Shown here one piece after another: positions 25,346 to 34,000 of a stretch of DNA of 64,000 nucleotides. The notes below the pieces were generated by a model. That model worked only from the letters and a program-made list of their open reading frames with translations, was not told the DNA's origin and ran no database searches. The stretch spans positions 62,001-126,000 of the forward strand of contig NZ_PJIK01000011.1 in assembly GCF_002929275.1 (NCBI RefSeq), written 5' to 3'. The stretch is from Arthrobacter sp. ZGTC131 (lineage in GTDB: Bacteria; Actinomycetota; Actinomycetes; Actinomycetales; Micrococcaceae). The position numbers were made by a program, and so were the translations under genes. The stretch's first letter is position 1. Every line of letters starts with the position of its first letter.

Positions 25346-25909
25346 GTGGCGCGCAAGAACACCTCGCAGGGAACGCCTGCCACAGCCGCACTGGCTGCGG
25401 CGGGCGTTTCCTTCGTTCTGCATCCGTACAGCCACGACCCCGCCGCTGCCAGTTACGGCTCGGAGGCCGCCGAAGTCCTGGGGATTGATCCGGCGAGGGT
25501 CTTCAAAACGCTGATGGTCGACGTCGACGGCAGGCTCGCCGTCGGCGTCGTACCCGTAAGCGGAAGCCTGGACCTGAAAGCCATCGCAGCGGCGCTGGGG
25601 AGCAAGAAGGCCGCCATGGCGGATCCTGCCGCGGCTGAACGGCGGACGGGCTACGTCCTGGGCGGCATTTCACCTCTGGGCCAGCGGCAGCCCTCCCCCA
25701 CGGTGATTGATGACAGCGCGCTGGCGCTGGCCAGCATCTTCGTTTCCGGAGGCCGCCGCGGCCTCGACATCGAACTCGACCCCAAGGATCTGATCCGCCT
25801 CACGGGCGCCGTCACCGCCCCTATCGGCACGGCTCCCTCCCGCACAGCGAGCGCCGGCACGGCTCCCGCCCGCACAGCGAGCGCCAGGCAGGCCAGCCGG
25901 CCGCGCTAA
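25346..25909 (+). CDS. ybaK: Cys-tRNA(Pro)/Cys-tRNA(Cys) deacylase, YbaK/EbsC family
   Basis: Hydrolyses mischarged Cys-tRNA(Pro). The protein has 187 residues; the YbaK domain occupies about 5-158, with ASYGSEAAEVLGIDPARVFKTLMV, SLDLKAIAAALGSKKA (the catalytic Lys region), GYVLGGISPLGQ and IFVSGGRRGLDIEL. The last 30 residues are an Ala/Thr/Ser-rich tail coded by a 30-bp tandem repeat and absent from typical family members. The start is GTG 25346, without a good ribosome site. Its stop overlaps the convergent hydrolase by four bases. Confidence 0.92.
   Translation: MARKNTSQGTPATAALAAAGVSFVLHPYSHDPAAASYGSEAAEVLGIDPARVFKTLMVDVDGRLAVGVVPVSGSLDLKAIAAALGSKKAAMADPAAAERRTGYVLGGISPLGQRQPSPTVIDDSALALASIFVSGGRRGLDIELDPKDLIRLTGAVTAPIGTAPSRTASAGTAPARTASARQASRPR
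25826..25885 (+). repeat. 30-bp tandem duplication in the ybaK tail
   Basis: Two units, 25826-25855 and 25856-25885, differ at one base (T or G at the thirteenth position). They encode GTAPSRTASA and GTAPARTASA. In-frame expansion extending the C-terminus. Confidence 0.9.
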
Positions 25910-27258
25910 TCCCGCAGGTCGGGTTCGGCTCCGGGCTGGCCAGGCCCCTGATCCGGATTCAGCCCCTGCCCCGGATTCAGTCTTGGCGCGAGCTGCTGCT
26001 GCAGCCAGGCCTTGACCAGGCTCTCCCAGCGGCCCGGATCAACATTCCATTCCTTCGTGTGCCGTGCCTGCTCAAATGCCTCGAACGTGACCATCTCCGG
26101 GTTCTTTTCGGCGAGGAGAGCGGAGGGCCGGTACGGGACATATTCGTCGTCCACGCTGTGGACAATGAGGGTGGGTGTCCGCAGTTCCACGGCCCTGGAC
26201 ACCCAGTCCATGGCTTTCAGGTCCAACGGAGCGGCCAGCCCGGTCAGGCGGCGCCCCAGCCGGTGGCCCATCATGAGCTGGCCGTACCGGCCGACGGCGG
26301 ACGGGATCCGGTTCAGTTCGGCGTGGTGGGCCAGCACATTGACCCAGTCGATAACGGGCGCGTCCAGGACCATGGCCCTGATGACCGTCCGGTGCTTCGA
26401 GAGATCCGCGGTCTGCAGGCAGATGGCTCCGCCCATGGACCAGCCAAAGAGCACCACATCCTTGGCGCCGTTCGCCAGCGCGAAGGAGATTGCGGCGTCG
26501 ATGTCGCGCCACTCGGTGGACCCCAGTCCGTATCTGCCGTCAGGCGCCGAGGGCGCCAGTCCGTCGTTGCGGTAAGACACCAGCAGGCTGGTGAGTCCCA
26601 GTTCGCGGGCGGCCCGGACAGCCCGGAGCCCTTCCTGCCTCGTGGCACCGCGGCCGTGGACCATGATGGCCCACGTCTCGGCGTCGGGCTCAGCCTTGAT
26701 CAGCCAGGCGGGGGCGATTCCGCCGTCGACGTCGATCCCGACCTCCTTGGACGCCAGCCCGACGGCGGCAGGATCCGGATACGCGGCGCCGCTCCACCAT
26801 CCGCGCCGGGCTGTTGCCAGGTCTCCGCTGTAGACCGCCTCCACCTCGCGGAGCACCGTCCGCTCTGCCGGCGAGTAGGACACGATCTTGCCGATGCGGG
26901 CGTAGCCGTTTCCGCCGTCAAAGAACAAACCGTAGACGCCGTCCAGGGTGGCGTCGGGCGTGGCCGCCAGAATGACCTGCAGCCCGCGCCCGTCCCTGAT
27001 AACCGCCAGCACTTCCTGGTCAGCCGGCCGCGCCCGGGACGGGGTGAGCACGCGCCGAGCGAAGTACAGCGCCAAGGCCGACGATCCGGCGCCAAGGAGT
27101 CCGGCCGCAGCGCCGCCGGCGATCGCTCCGCCAATGGTCCATTTCGCTCTCAGTGTCGTCTTGCTGTCCGGAGTGGCCGCCGCCACCGCTTGCTGGCCGG
27201 TGGCGCGATCCGCGTGACGCAGGAGCGTTTGGGGCAGCGGGAAGGAGGAGGAGTCCAT
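25906..27258 (-). CDS. Membrane-anchored alpha/beta hydrolase
   Basis: A 450-residue protein. A single hydrophobic segment (about residues 37-63, IGGAIAGGAAAGLLGAG and on) anchors it; the hydrolase domain follows. The nucleophile elbow is GWSMGG (about 285), the acid is in VHSVDDEYVP and the histidine in ARHTKEWN, so the triad is complete. The tail repeats LNPGQG/LNPDQG. I start at ATG 27258, which gives MDSSSFPLP before the membrane helix; an upstream ATG at 27357 overlaps the divergent gene. Substrate unknown; related to serine aminopeptidase/dienelactone hydrolase-type proteins. Confidence 0.85.
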   Translation of the reverse strand: MDSSSFPLPQTLLRHADRATGQQAVAAATPDSKTTLRAKWTIGGAIAGGAAAGLLGAGSSALALYFARRVLTPSRARPADQEVLAVIRDGRGLQVILAATPDATLDGVYGLFFDGGNGYARIGKIVSYSPAERTVLREVEAVYSGDLATARRGWWSGAAYPDPAAVGLASKEVGIDVDGGIAPAWLIKAEPDAETWAIMVHGRGATRQEGLRAVRAARELGLTSLLVSYRNDGLAPSAPDGRYGLGSTEWRDIDAAISFALANGAKDVVLFGWSMGGAICLQTADLSKHRTVIRAMVLDAPVIDWVNVLAHHAELNRIPSAVGRYGQLMMGHRLGRRLTGLAAPLDLKAMDWVSRAVELRTPTLIVHSVDDEYVPYRPSALLAEKNPEMVTFEAFEQARHTKEWNVDPGRWESLVKAWLQQQLAPRLNPGQGLNPDQGPGQPGAEPDLRD

Positions 27259-27344
27259 GGCACCATTCTTGCCGGAGTCGGCTCCCAAGGCACATCGGAG
27301 GCCAAATGCATGCGGGCGCGGTTCCGCGGGACTAGGCTGAGGGC

Positions 27345-27836
27345 ATGAGCGATCCAATCGTCATTCTCACAGAAGAGCCGCTGGGTGCGGACGACCGCGT
27401 GAACATCGAACGCCTGGTGGACGGGGGTGATGCACCCCTGGTAGTGCTCGTACCTGCCAACACGGAACGGCACCTGTTGGTGGATTTCCTTGAGAACCTC
27501 TCCATGCTGGACATCGCCAAGGCCTTCCGGGAGTTAACGTCCCACGCCCCGGATCCGGACACGGAGCGGGCGGCTGCGGCGGAGACCCTGACCACATCGC
27601 TCGGTGCACTCGCAGGCGTGGGCGGCGGAGTCACGGGTGAGGTGGTTGGTGGCGGAGCCGTCAACGGCCTCGTGGAAAAGGTGAAACAACTCGGCGCCGC
27701 GCAGGCCGTCGTCATCACCAGGCCGCACGCAGTGGCGGACACGTTCCACACTGACTGGGCCAACAAGGCCCAGGACCGGCTGGGGCTTCCGGTGCTGCAC
27801 CTGTACGCGGGCTCGGGATTTATCGGGGACTCCTGA
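27345..27836 (+). CDS. Conserved-looking protein of unknown function (163 aa)
   Basis: I do not recognise the family. It is a 163-residue alpha/beta protein beginning SDPIVILTEEPLGADDRVN, with LVVLVPANTERHLLVDFLENLSMLD and a Gly-rich LAGVGGGVTGEVVGGG stretch, then QAVVITRPHAVADTFHTDW. The order of strands and helices resembles universal-stress-like or Rossmann-type folds, but no nucleotide motif is clear. TAGGCT (27333-27338) lies six bases before the ATG. It is 14 bp ahead of msrB, so the two may be co-transcribed. Confidence 0.8.
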   Translation: MSDPIVILTEEPLGADDRVNIERLVDGGDAPLVVLVPANTERHLLVDFLENLSMLDIAKAFRELTSHAPDPDTERAAAAETLTTSLGALAGVGGGVTGEVVGGGAVNGLVEKVKQLGAAQAVVITRPHAVADTFHTDWANKAQDRLGLPVLHLYAGSGFIGDS

Positions 27837-27850
27837 GCGTTGACCAGGCT

Positions 27851-28318
27851 ATGAGCACTCCAGAAAAAGCTGAAAGCACCACCGTAGGCGCCGAAAATCC
27901 GTCGGCCGTCCGAAAGGACGAGGACTGGCGCAGGGAACTGACGCCCGAGGAATACCGGGTGCTGCGCCAGGCCGGCACGGAACGCCCGTACACCGGCGAG
28001 TATTGGGACACCCACACGGCAGGCGTCTACCACTGCCGTGCCTGCGGTGCCGAGCTTTTCACCAGCAACGAGAAGTTCGATTCGCACTGCGGCTGGCCGT
28101 CCTTCTGGGCGCCGCTGGCAGAGGAACGCGTCCGGTACATCCACGACCGCACGCTCGGCATGGAACGCATCGAAGTCCGGTGCTCAAACTGTGACTCGCA
28201 CTTGGGTCACGTCTTTGAGGGCGAGGGCTACGGCACGCCCACGGACCAGCGGTACTGCATCAACTCGGTTTCCCTGAAGCTGGTCCCGACCGACGGCACT
28301 GCTGGCGCGGACGCCTGA
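27851..28318 (+). CDS. msrB: Peptide-methionine (R)-S-oxide reductase
   Basis: Repairs methionine-R-sulfoxide in proteins. The protein has 155 residues: zinc-binding CRACG and CSNCDSHLGHVF pairs, HCGWPSFW, and the catalytic cysteine in QRYCINSVSLK. The second resolving position is as in the common 1-Cys/2-Cys family. The first 30 residues are a variable charged extension. The ATG follows the upstream gene by 14 bp. Confidence 0.96.
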   Translation: MSTPEKAESTTVGAENPSAVRKDEDWRRELTPEEYRVLRQAGTERPYTGEYWDTHTAGVYHCRACGAELFTSNEKFDSHCGWPSFWAPLAEERVRYIHDRTLGMERIEVRCSNCDSHLGHVFEGEGYGTPTDQRYCINSVSLKLVPTDGTAGADA

Positions 28319-28364
28319 GGCAATGCGCCGCTACCTCTGACGGGCTTAATGTGGGCCGCGAGCA

Positions 28365-28393
28365 TTACAGTTGCTTACGCTAATGCGGATAAT
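28365..28393 (+). promoter_or_regulatory. Promoter of the DUF6421 operon
   Basis: TTACAG (28365-28370), 17 bp, GATAAT (28388-28393), about 70 bp before the ATG at 28464. The leader contains a small hairpin CTACG-CTCGC-CGTAG. Confidence 0.55.
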
Positions 28394-28463
28394 GGATTAG
28401 GGACTCTGGGTGCTTGCTACGCTCGCCGTAGAAGTTCAGGCAACCAGAAAGGCGACGCCGAAG

Positions 28464-29876
28464 ATGACACTGACCGCTACCACGGCACCCGCAACGATTT
28501 CCGCCGACCACCCCGAGTGGCAGCGCCTGAAGGCCGCAGCGGTAGCCCTGCGCGGGCTCCAGGTGCAGGATGGCTCCGTTCCGGAACAGACCGACCACGC
28601 GGCCGCGGCCGGCCACGTCGCTGCCATCGTCGATGCCGTCCACGCCCTTGCCCCGGCCTTCCCGCACGACGCCGAATACCTTGACCACCTGGGCCGCGAC
28701 TTAGGCCGCTGGATGGAGGCCGGCTTCGGCATTCCCGATTTCCTGGACTCCCTGCTCGCCTTCCAGCCTCAGGTGCACCGCGAAAACGGGCTCCAGCACC
28801 TGGTGGTATTTCCCATGTACACCCAGAACGGCAGCAACAGCCGGCTGGTGGAAGCGGTACTGATCGAGGTGGTCTGGCCCGAATTCATCGCCGGGCTGGA
28901 ACAGGGCGACTACTCGAACAAGCTCTTTGTACCCATCCGCTTCATTGACTTCACCCCCGGGTACGACACCAACTCCGCCGTGCTCTTTCCGGAAACCGTA
29001 GCCGTCCGCGAAACCCCCAAGTTCACGTGGGGCGCGATCTTCGCAGACCGTGAGGCTGCCCGCTTCCGCCGTGTCCTTCATGCCGCCGCCGACATCACGG
29101 CCCTGGAACTGCCGGCCGACGCCGCCGAGCTCCTCGGGGACCAGGAGCTCACACAGGAAACGTTCGTGATGTGGGACCTGATCCACGACCGAACCCACAT
29201 GCGCGGGGACCTGCCGTTCGATCCGTTCATGATCAAGCAGCGCATGCCGTTCTTCCTGTATTCGCTGGAGGAGCTGCGCTGCGACCTGACAGCCTTCCGG
29301 GAATCCGTGAAGATTGAGAAGGACGAAGAGGCGGATCCGGAGGCCCGCCGGCACGCGAAACTGGTCCAGTACGCCGTCATCTTCGACCGCATCTTCCGCT
29401 TCGCCATCACGGGCAGCCGGGTGCGCAATTACGACGGACTCGGCGGCCAGTTGCTCTTCGCCTGGCTGCACCAGCACCGGGTGCTCCACTGGACCGACAG
29501 CCGCCTCAGCATCGACTGGGACGACGTCGCCGGTGTGGTCACTGAACTTGGCGCCCGGATTGACGAGCTGTACTGGCGTTCCATTGACCGGCCCAAGACT
29601 GCCCACTGGCTGGCCGCGTATGAGCTCATTTCGGGCACCGTCACACCCAGCCCGGCCTCCGTGTGGGCCAAGGGTCCCGGCGCCCTCCCCCTCGACGGAC
29701 CGCCCCGCGGGCTGACCGACCAGGTGCTGGACGATGAGTTCCCGCTGTCCATGTTCTACGAGGCACTGGAAAAGAAGATGCGGGCCGTGATCGAATCGAC
29801 CGCCGGCATCACCGGAACTTCGGACCCGGGCTACTCAAGCACGGGTCCTGCGGCGACGCCGATGACGGCGGGATGA
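28464..29876 (+). CDS. DUF6421-type protein of unknown function
   Basis: A 470-residue soluble protein that I assign to DUF6421 from memory of sequence and gene context. Conserved-looking blocks are DSLLAFQPQVHRENGLQHLVVFPMYTQNGS, RFIDFTPGYDTNSAVLFPE, and WDLIHDRTHMRGDLPFDPF followed by EELRCDLTAF; the His, Asp and Glu residues there could bind a metal. ATG 28464 has AGAAAGG 12 bases upstream. Its stop overlaps the SDR gene by four bases, and a threonine-aldolase gene follows, an arrangement I also recall from Streptomyces. No function is known. Confidence 0.82.
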   Translation: MTLTATTAPATISADHPEWQRLKAAAVALRGLQVQDGSVPEQTDHAAAAGHVAAIVDAVHALAPAFPHDAEYLDHLGRDLGRWMEAGFGIPDFLDSLLAFQPQVHRENGLQHLVVFPMYTQNGSNSRLVEAVLIEVVWPEFIAGLEQGDYSNKLFVPIRFIDFTPGYDTNSAVLFPETVAVRETPKFTWGAIFADREAARFRRVLHAAADITALELPADAAELLGDQELTQETFVMWDLIHDRTHMRGDLPFDPFMIKQRMPFFLYSLEELRCDLTAFRESVKIEKDEEADPEARRHAKLVQYAVIFDRIFRFAITGSRVRNYDGLGGQLLFAWLHQHRVLHWTDSRLSIDWDDVAGVVTELGARIDELYWRSIDRPKTAHWLAAYELISGTVTPSPASVWAKGPGALPLDGPPRGLTDQVLDDEFPLSMFYEALEKKMRAVIESTAGITGTSDPGYSSTGPAATPMTAG

Positions 29877-30628
29877 CCGCCGGCAACGGCCCCACGGTAG
29901 TGGTCACGGGCGGCAGCGGCCCGTCGGGAATTGCCGTGGCCGGGGCGCTGCGGCGGGCCGGCTTCGCCGTCTTCACCGTGGGTTCGGACCAGGCCCGGAT
30001 TGACGCCGCCGCCGCCCAGGCCGGTCCCGGAGTCACGCCGCTCGCGTGCGATCTCGCGAGCCTCCCGGAAGTCCGGGAGCTTCACCGAACCCTCGCCCGG
30101 GACGCGGGAAGGATCGACGGCGTCATCCACCTCGTCGGCGGCTGGCGCGGGGCGCAGGGCATCGCCGATCAAAGCGATGAAGACTGGGACTTCCTGGAAC
30201 GCGGCGCCATAACGACGCTCAGGAATGTCACCCGCGTCTTCTACGACGACCTCGCGGCCTCGGACACCGGCCGCTTCGCCATGGTGACGTCGACGGCGGT
30301 CAGCCGGCCCGCGGCCGGCGTCGCAAGCTATGTGGCAGCGAAGGCAGCCGCTGAGGCCTGGACCATGGCGGTGGCGGAGGGCTTCGCCCGGGACGAGGAC
30401 GGAGACGGCACCACAAAACTGCACAGTGCCGCCGTCGTCTTCGTGGTGGAGGCCCTTGTTGACGCCGGCATGCGAAGCCGGCAGCCGGAACGGAAGTTCC
30501 CCGGGTACACCGACGTCGAGGACCTGGCGGCCGCCGTCGTCGGGCTTTTCGGCCGGCCCGCAGCGGAACTGAACGGCCAGCGGCTGCCGCTGACCCCTGA
30601 CCAGGCGTCAATCGCCGGAACTACCTAG
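29873..30628 (+). CDS. Short-chain dehydrogenase/reductase
   Basis: A 251-residue classical SDR. VVVTGGSGPSGIAVA is the TGxxxGxG dinucleotide site and SYVAAKAAAEAW supplies the YxxxK catalytic pair; the expected Ser is in STAVSRP. VHLVGGWRG in place of the usual NNAG motif is unusual and recurs in SDRs paired with DUF6421 proteins, as far as I recall. Four-base overlap with the gene before and nine-base gap to the aldolase gene after indicate one operon. Substrate unknown. Confidence 0.9.
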   Translation: MTAGNGPTVVVTGGSGPSGIAVAGALRRAGFAVFTVGSDQARIDAAAAQAGPGVTPLACDLASLPEVRELHRTLARDAGRIDGVIHLVGGWRGAQGIADQSDEDWDFLERGAITTLRNVTRVFYDDLAASDTGRFAMVTSTAVSRPAAGVASYVAAKAAAEAWTMAVAEGFARDEDGDGTTKLHSAAVVFVVEALVDAGMRSRQPERKFPGYTDVEDLAAAVVGLFGRPAAELNGQRLPLTPDQASIAGTT

Positions 30629-30637
30629 ACTGAAAGC

Positions 30638-31765
30638 GTGACCAAAGCGATGACAACCACAGTTGAAACGGCCGGCAAGGGCACCACCTCCCGGCTGCAC
30701 GACGCCACTGTCAGGGGATTCGCCTCCGACAACTATTCCGGCGTGCACCCGGAGGTGCTCGCCGCACTGGCGGCCGCCAATGAGGGGCACCAGGTGTCAT
30801 ACGGCGAGGACGATTACACCGCCCGGCTGCAAGAGCTCATGGAGGAGCATTTCGGCGAAGGCATCGAGTGCTTCCCCGTCTTCAACGGCACCGGCGCCAA
30901 CGTGCTCTCGCTGCAGTCGCTGCTCCCCCGCTGGGGTGCGGTGATCTGCGCGTCCACCGCGCACATCAATATGGACGAGAACGGCGCCCCGGAGCGCATC
31001 GGCGGCATCAAGCTGCTGCAGGTTCCCACCCCGGACGGCAAGCTGACGCCGGAACTCATTGACCGTGAGGCGTGGGGCTGGGGCGACGAGCACCGCGCCC
31101 AGCCGTTGGCCGTCTCCATCACCCAGACCACCGAGCTGGGTACCTGCTACACGCCGGAGGAGGTGCGTGCCATTGCCGAGCACGTCCACGCCAGGGGCAT
31201 GAAGCTGCACATGGACGGCGCCCGGCTGGCGAACGCGGCGGCGCACCTGGATGTTCCGCTGCGGGCCTTCACCCGCGACGCCGGCGTGGACATTTTGTCC
31301 TTCGGCGGCACCAAGAACGGGCTGCTGTTCGGCGAGGTGGTGGTGGCGCTCAATCCGGACGCCGCCCACGGCCTGCTCTTCCTGCGGAAGATGAACATGC
31401 AGCTGGCCTCCAAGATGCGCTTCATGTCCGCCCAGTTCATCGCGCTGTTGGAGGGCGACCTCTGGCTCCGCTCGGCGGCCCACGCGAACGCCATGGCCAC
31501 CAGGCTGCGGTCAGCGGTGGATGCCATTGACGGCGTGGAGCCCACCCAGAAGACCGAATCCAACGGCGTCTTCGCCATCCTTCCCGAGGGCGTGGCGGAC
31601 AGGCTGCGGAAGTCCTTCCGCTTCTACGACTGGAACGAGGCGCTCCGGGAAGTACGCTGGATGTGCTCATTCGATACCAGCGAGGAGGACGTCGATGCGT
31701 TCGTGGCAGCCATCAAGAGGGAGCTGTCCGGCCACGGTCCGGCGTCCACGGCAGGCGCGCAGTAG
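30638..31765 (+). CDS. ltaE: Low-specificity L-threonine aldolase (PLP)
   Basis: Cleaves threonine or allo-threonine to glycine and acetaldehyde; relatives also act on beta-hydroxy amino acids. The protein has 375 residues. FASDNYSGVHPEVL opens the domain, MDGARLANAAAH holds the PLP-contacting Asp and Arg, and SFGGTKNGLLFGE holds the Schiff-base Lys. The start is GTG 30638. TAGACT (30626-30631) six bases upstream includes the stop codon of the SDR gene, so ltaE may have its own leaderless transcript inside the operon. Confidence 0.93.
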   Translation: MTKAMTTTVETAGKGTTSRLHDATVRGFASDNYSGVHPEVLAALAAANEGHQVSYGEDDYTARLQELMEEHFGEGIECFPVFNGTGANVLSLQSLLPRWGAVICASTAHINMDENGAPERIGGIKLLQVPTPDGKLTPELIDREAWGWGDEHRAQPLAVSITQTTELGTCYTPEEVRAIAEHVHARGMKLHMDGARLANAAAHLDVPLRAFTRDAGVDILSFGGTKNGLLFGEVVVALNPDAAHGLLFLRKMNMQLASKMRFMSAQFIALLEGDLWLRSAAHANAMATRLRSAVDAIDGVEPTQKTESNGVFAILPEGVADRLRKSFRFYDWNEALREVRWMCSFDTSEEDVDAFVAAIKRELSGHGPASTAGAQ

Positions 31766-31836
31766 CATGCGGGCGATTGCATGAGCCGACGGCGAGCCTG
31801 CCGGCGGCGGCGGACTCTATTGCGTACCCTGCGAAT

Positions 31837-32490
31837 GTGAACGCACTTGCCCAGGTTCCCTCGGATTTTCTTCACGCCTTGGGAACGCTCCGGAAAGCAC
31901 GATGCCGCAGCGAGCTGCGCCTGGACGAGATCCCGGCGCCCTCACGGCTGGCGCCGTTTGCGGTAGCGCTCGGCGCCGAGGTGATTGTGCCCAGCGGCGG
32001 TGGCGATTACGCGGCCGTCCACGGCCCCGCGGCCATGGCACTGGCCCGCTCTGCGGCCGCCGGTGACGACCCCGACGGCGACGAGCTCGCCACCGGGAGG
32101 TTCATCCTGCTGTACGACCCCGACGGCTCGGCCGTCTGGGACGGTGAGTTCCGCATCGTCACCTACATCCGCGCCCAGCTCGAGGCCGAGATGGGCAACG
32201 ACGAAATGCTCGGCACGGTGGCCTGGACGTGGCTCGTGGAAGCCTTGGAGACGCACCACGCGCCGTACCGCGCAGCCGGCGGAACAGCCACCCGGGTGCT
32301 GTCGGAAAGCTTCGGCACGCTGTCCGACCGGCCGGGTTCAATCGATATCGAACTCCGCGCCTCCTGGACCCCCGCGAGTGCGGACATCCAGCCCCATCTT
32401 GAGGCCTGGTCCGACATGGTATGCACGTTTGCCGGCCTCCCGCCGCTGCCCGACGGCGTCTCCGCACTGCCCCGCAGGCTCCGGACCTAG
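31837..32490 (+). CDS. DUF3000 family protein
   Basis: A 217-residue actinobacterial protein of unknown role. The pattern RSELRLDEIPAPSRLAPFAVALGAEV and the Trp-rich VAWTWLVEALETH match DUF3000 as I know it. It lies directly before the RNase D gene, the same order as Rv2680-Rv2681 in M. tuberculosis. The start GTG 31837 is supported by TACCCT (31825-31830) six bases upstream and the lack of a ribosome site; longer frames overlap ltaE. Confidence 0.88.
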   Translation: MNALAQVPSDFLHALGTLRKARCRSELRLDEIPAPSRLAPFAVALGAEVIVPSGGGDYAAVHGPAAMALARSAAAGDDPDGDELATGRFILLYDPDGSAVWDGEFRIVTYIRAQLEAEMGNDEMLGTVAWTWLVEALETHHAPYRAAGGTATRVLSESFGTLSDRPGSIDIELRASWTPASADIQPHLEAWSDMVCTFAGLPPLPDGVSALPRRLRT

Positions 32491-32548
32491 CGGCCGCCGC
32501 CTGTGCCGAATCCGTCCGCCCGCGTGCTGCCGGTAAACTAGGGGCATC

Positions 32549-33862
32549 ATGACCCCTCAAAATCCGGAAAACACCACAGCCGGCGCTCCGGCTGCTGAAA
32601 CCGCACCCCACATCACGGTCGAGGGCTTCGACAGCCTTGTCCCCGTTGTCATTGATCTGGATTCGCCGCGCGACGGCGTGCCACTGGTCATCGAGACCCA
32701 GGCAGGACTGGAGCGCTGCGCGGCCGCAATTGCAGCCGGCACCGGCCCGGCGGGTGTTGATGCGGAACGCGCGTCCGGCTTCCGGTACGGCCAGCGGGCC
32801 TTCCTGGTGCAGATCCGGCGGGAGGGGTCAGGTACCTGGCTCATCGACCCGGAACCGTTCGACGACCTTCGGATCATCAACGATGCCCTCCAGGGCGTCG
32901 AATGGATCCTGCACGCGGCCAGCCAGGACCTCCCCTGCCTTTCCGAGCTTGGCATGTGGCCGGACAAGCTGTTCGACACCGAGCTCGCCGCCAGGCTGGC
33001 GGGACTGCCCCGTGTGGGGCTCGCCGCGGTCATCGAGCAGCTGCTCGGATTCGGCCTGGCCAAGGAACATTCCGCCGCCGACTGGTCCACACGCCCCCTG
33101 CCGGAGCCCTGGCTCAGATACGCGGCGCTCGACGTCGAGGTCCTGACGGAACTGCGCGAGGAACTCATCGAACTGCTTGAGGCGGACGGAAAGCTTGAGT
33201 TCGCCGAGCAGGAATTCGCCGCAATCCTTTCGGCCGGGCTCGCGCCGCCACGCGTCGATCCCTGGCGGAAAACGTCAGGCCTGCATCAGATCCGGGACCG
33301 CCGCCAGCTCGCCGCTGTCCGCGAAATGTGGCTCGAACGCGATGCCCTGGCCCAGAAGCGGGACGTCGCTCCGGGCAGGCTGATTCCCGATTCGTCCCTC
33401 GTGGCCGCCGCCAAGGCCATGCCGGCGACCGTGCCGCAACTCCTGGGCACCAAAGGTTTCCACGGCCGGGCCGCCCAGCGAGAGGCTCCGCGCTGGCTCC
33501 GCTGCATCTCAACTGCCCGGGCACTGGAGGAACTTCCCCCGCTGCACCTCCCCACCAACGCCCCGCCGCCGCCGCGGGTCTGGGCTGACCGCGACCTTGC
33601 CGCCGCGGAGAGGCTATCCACGGCACGCCCGCTGCTACAGAAAAAGGCCGAAGAATTCGATCTTCCGCTGGAGAACCTGCTGACCCCGGATTTCTTGCGG
33701 CGCGTCGCGTGGCGCCCTCCCACGCACATCAGCGAGGCCACCATTGCGGACGAACTCCGCGGGCTGGGTGCGAGGCCGTGGCAGGTTGAACTCGTCACGC
33801 CCCTCATCACTGAAGCGTTCCTCAACCCGCAGCCGCTGCCGCCGAAGGAAGCCAGGGCCTAG
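32549..33862 (+). CDS. rnd: Ribonuclease D (DEDDy exonuclease with HRDC domain)
   Basis: A 437-residue 3'-5' exoribonuclease for tRNA and other stable RNA ends. The exonuclease motifs are GVDAERASGFRYG (DxE), LHAASQDLPCL (with the second Asp) and YAALDVEVL (Tyr/Asp), so all four acidic residues and the Tyr are present. An HRDC domain covers about 235-310 (LHQIRDRRQLAAVREMWLERDALAQKRD). The position after DUF3000 is conserved in actinobacteria. Confidence 0.94.
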   Translation: MTPQNPENTTAGAPAAETAPHITVEGFDSLVPVVIDLDSPRDGVPLVIETQAGLERCAAAIAAGTGPAGVDAERASGFRYGQRAFLVQIRREGSGTWLIDPEPFDDLRIINDALQGVEWILHAASQDLPCLSELGMWPDKLFDTELAARLAGLPRVGLAAVIEQLLGFGLAKEHSAADWSTRPLPEPWLRYAALDVEVLTELREELIELLEADGKLEFAEQEFAAILSAGLAPPRVDPWRKTSGLHQIRDRRQLAAVREMWLERDALAQKRDVAPGRLIPDSSLVAAAKAMPATVPQLLGTKGFHGRAAQREAPRWLRCISTARALEELPPLHLPTNAPPPPRVWADRDLAAAERLSTARPLLQKKAEEFDLPLENLLTPDFLRRVAWRPPTHISEATIADELRGLGARPWQVELVTPLITEAFLNPQPLPPKEARA

Positions 33863-33898
33863 GCGACGGCTCCTGATGTTGCTTGCACGCTAGGCTCC

Positions 33899-33927
33899 TT
33901 GCACCGGATGTTACTCACGAGTAACAT
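33899..33927 (+). promoter_or_regulatory. fadAB promoter with overlapping 20-bp palindrome
   Basis: TTGCAC (33899-33904), 17 bp, TAACAT (33922-33927). ATGTTACTCACGAGTAACAT (33908-33927) is a perfect inverted repeat of 9-bp arms around AC, covering the spacer and -10. This is the geometry of a repressor site, as expected for a TetR- or FadR-type regulator of fatty-acid oxidation. Confidence 0.8.
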
Positions 33928-34000
33928 TGGGTTCACTGTCGCTGGATCGCTGCTGACCTCGGTCAGGATCCGGCATCAACGTCTCAATGAGGAGCAGCAC

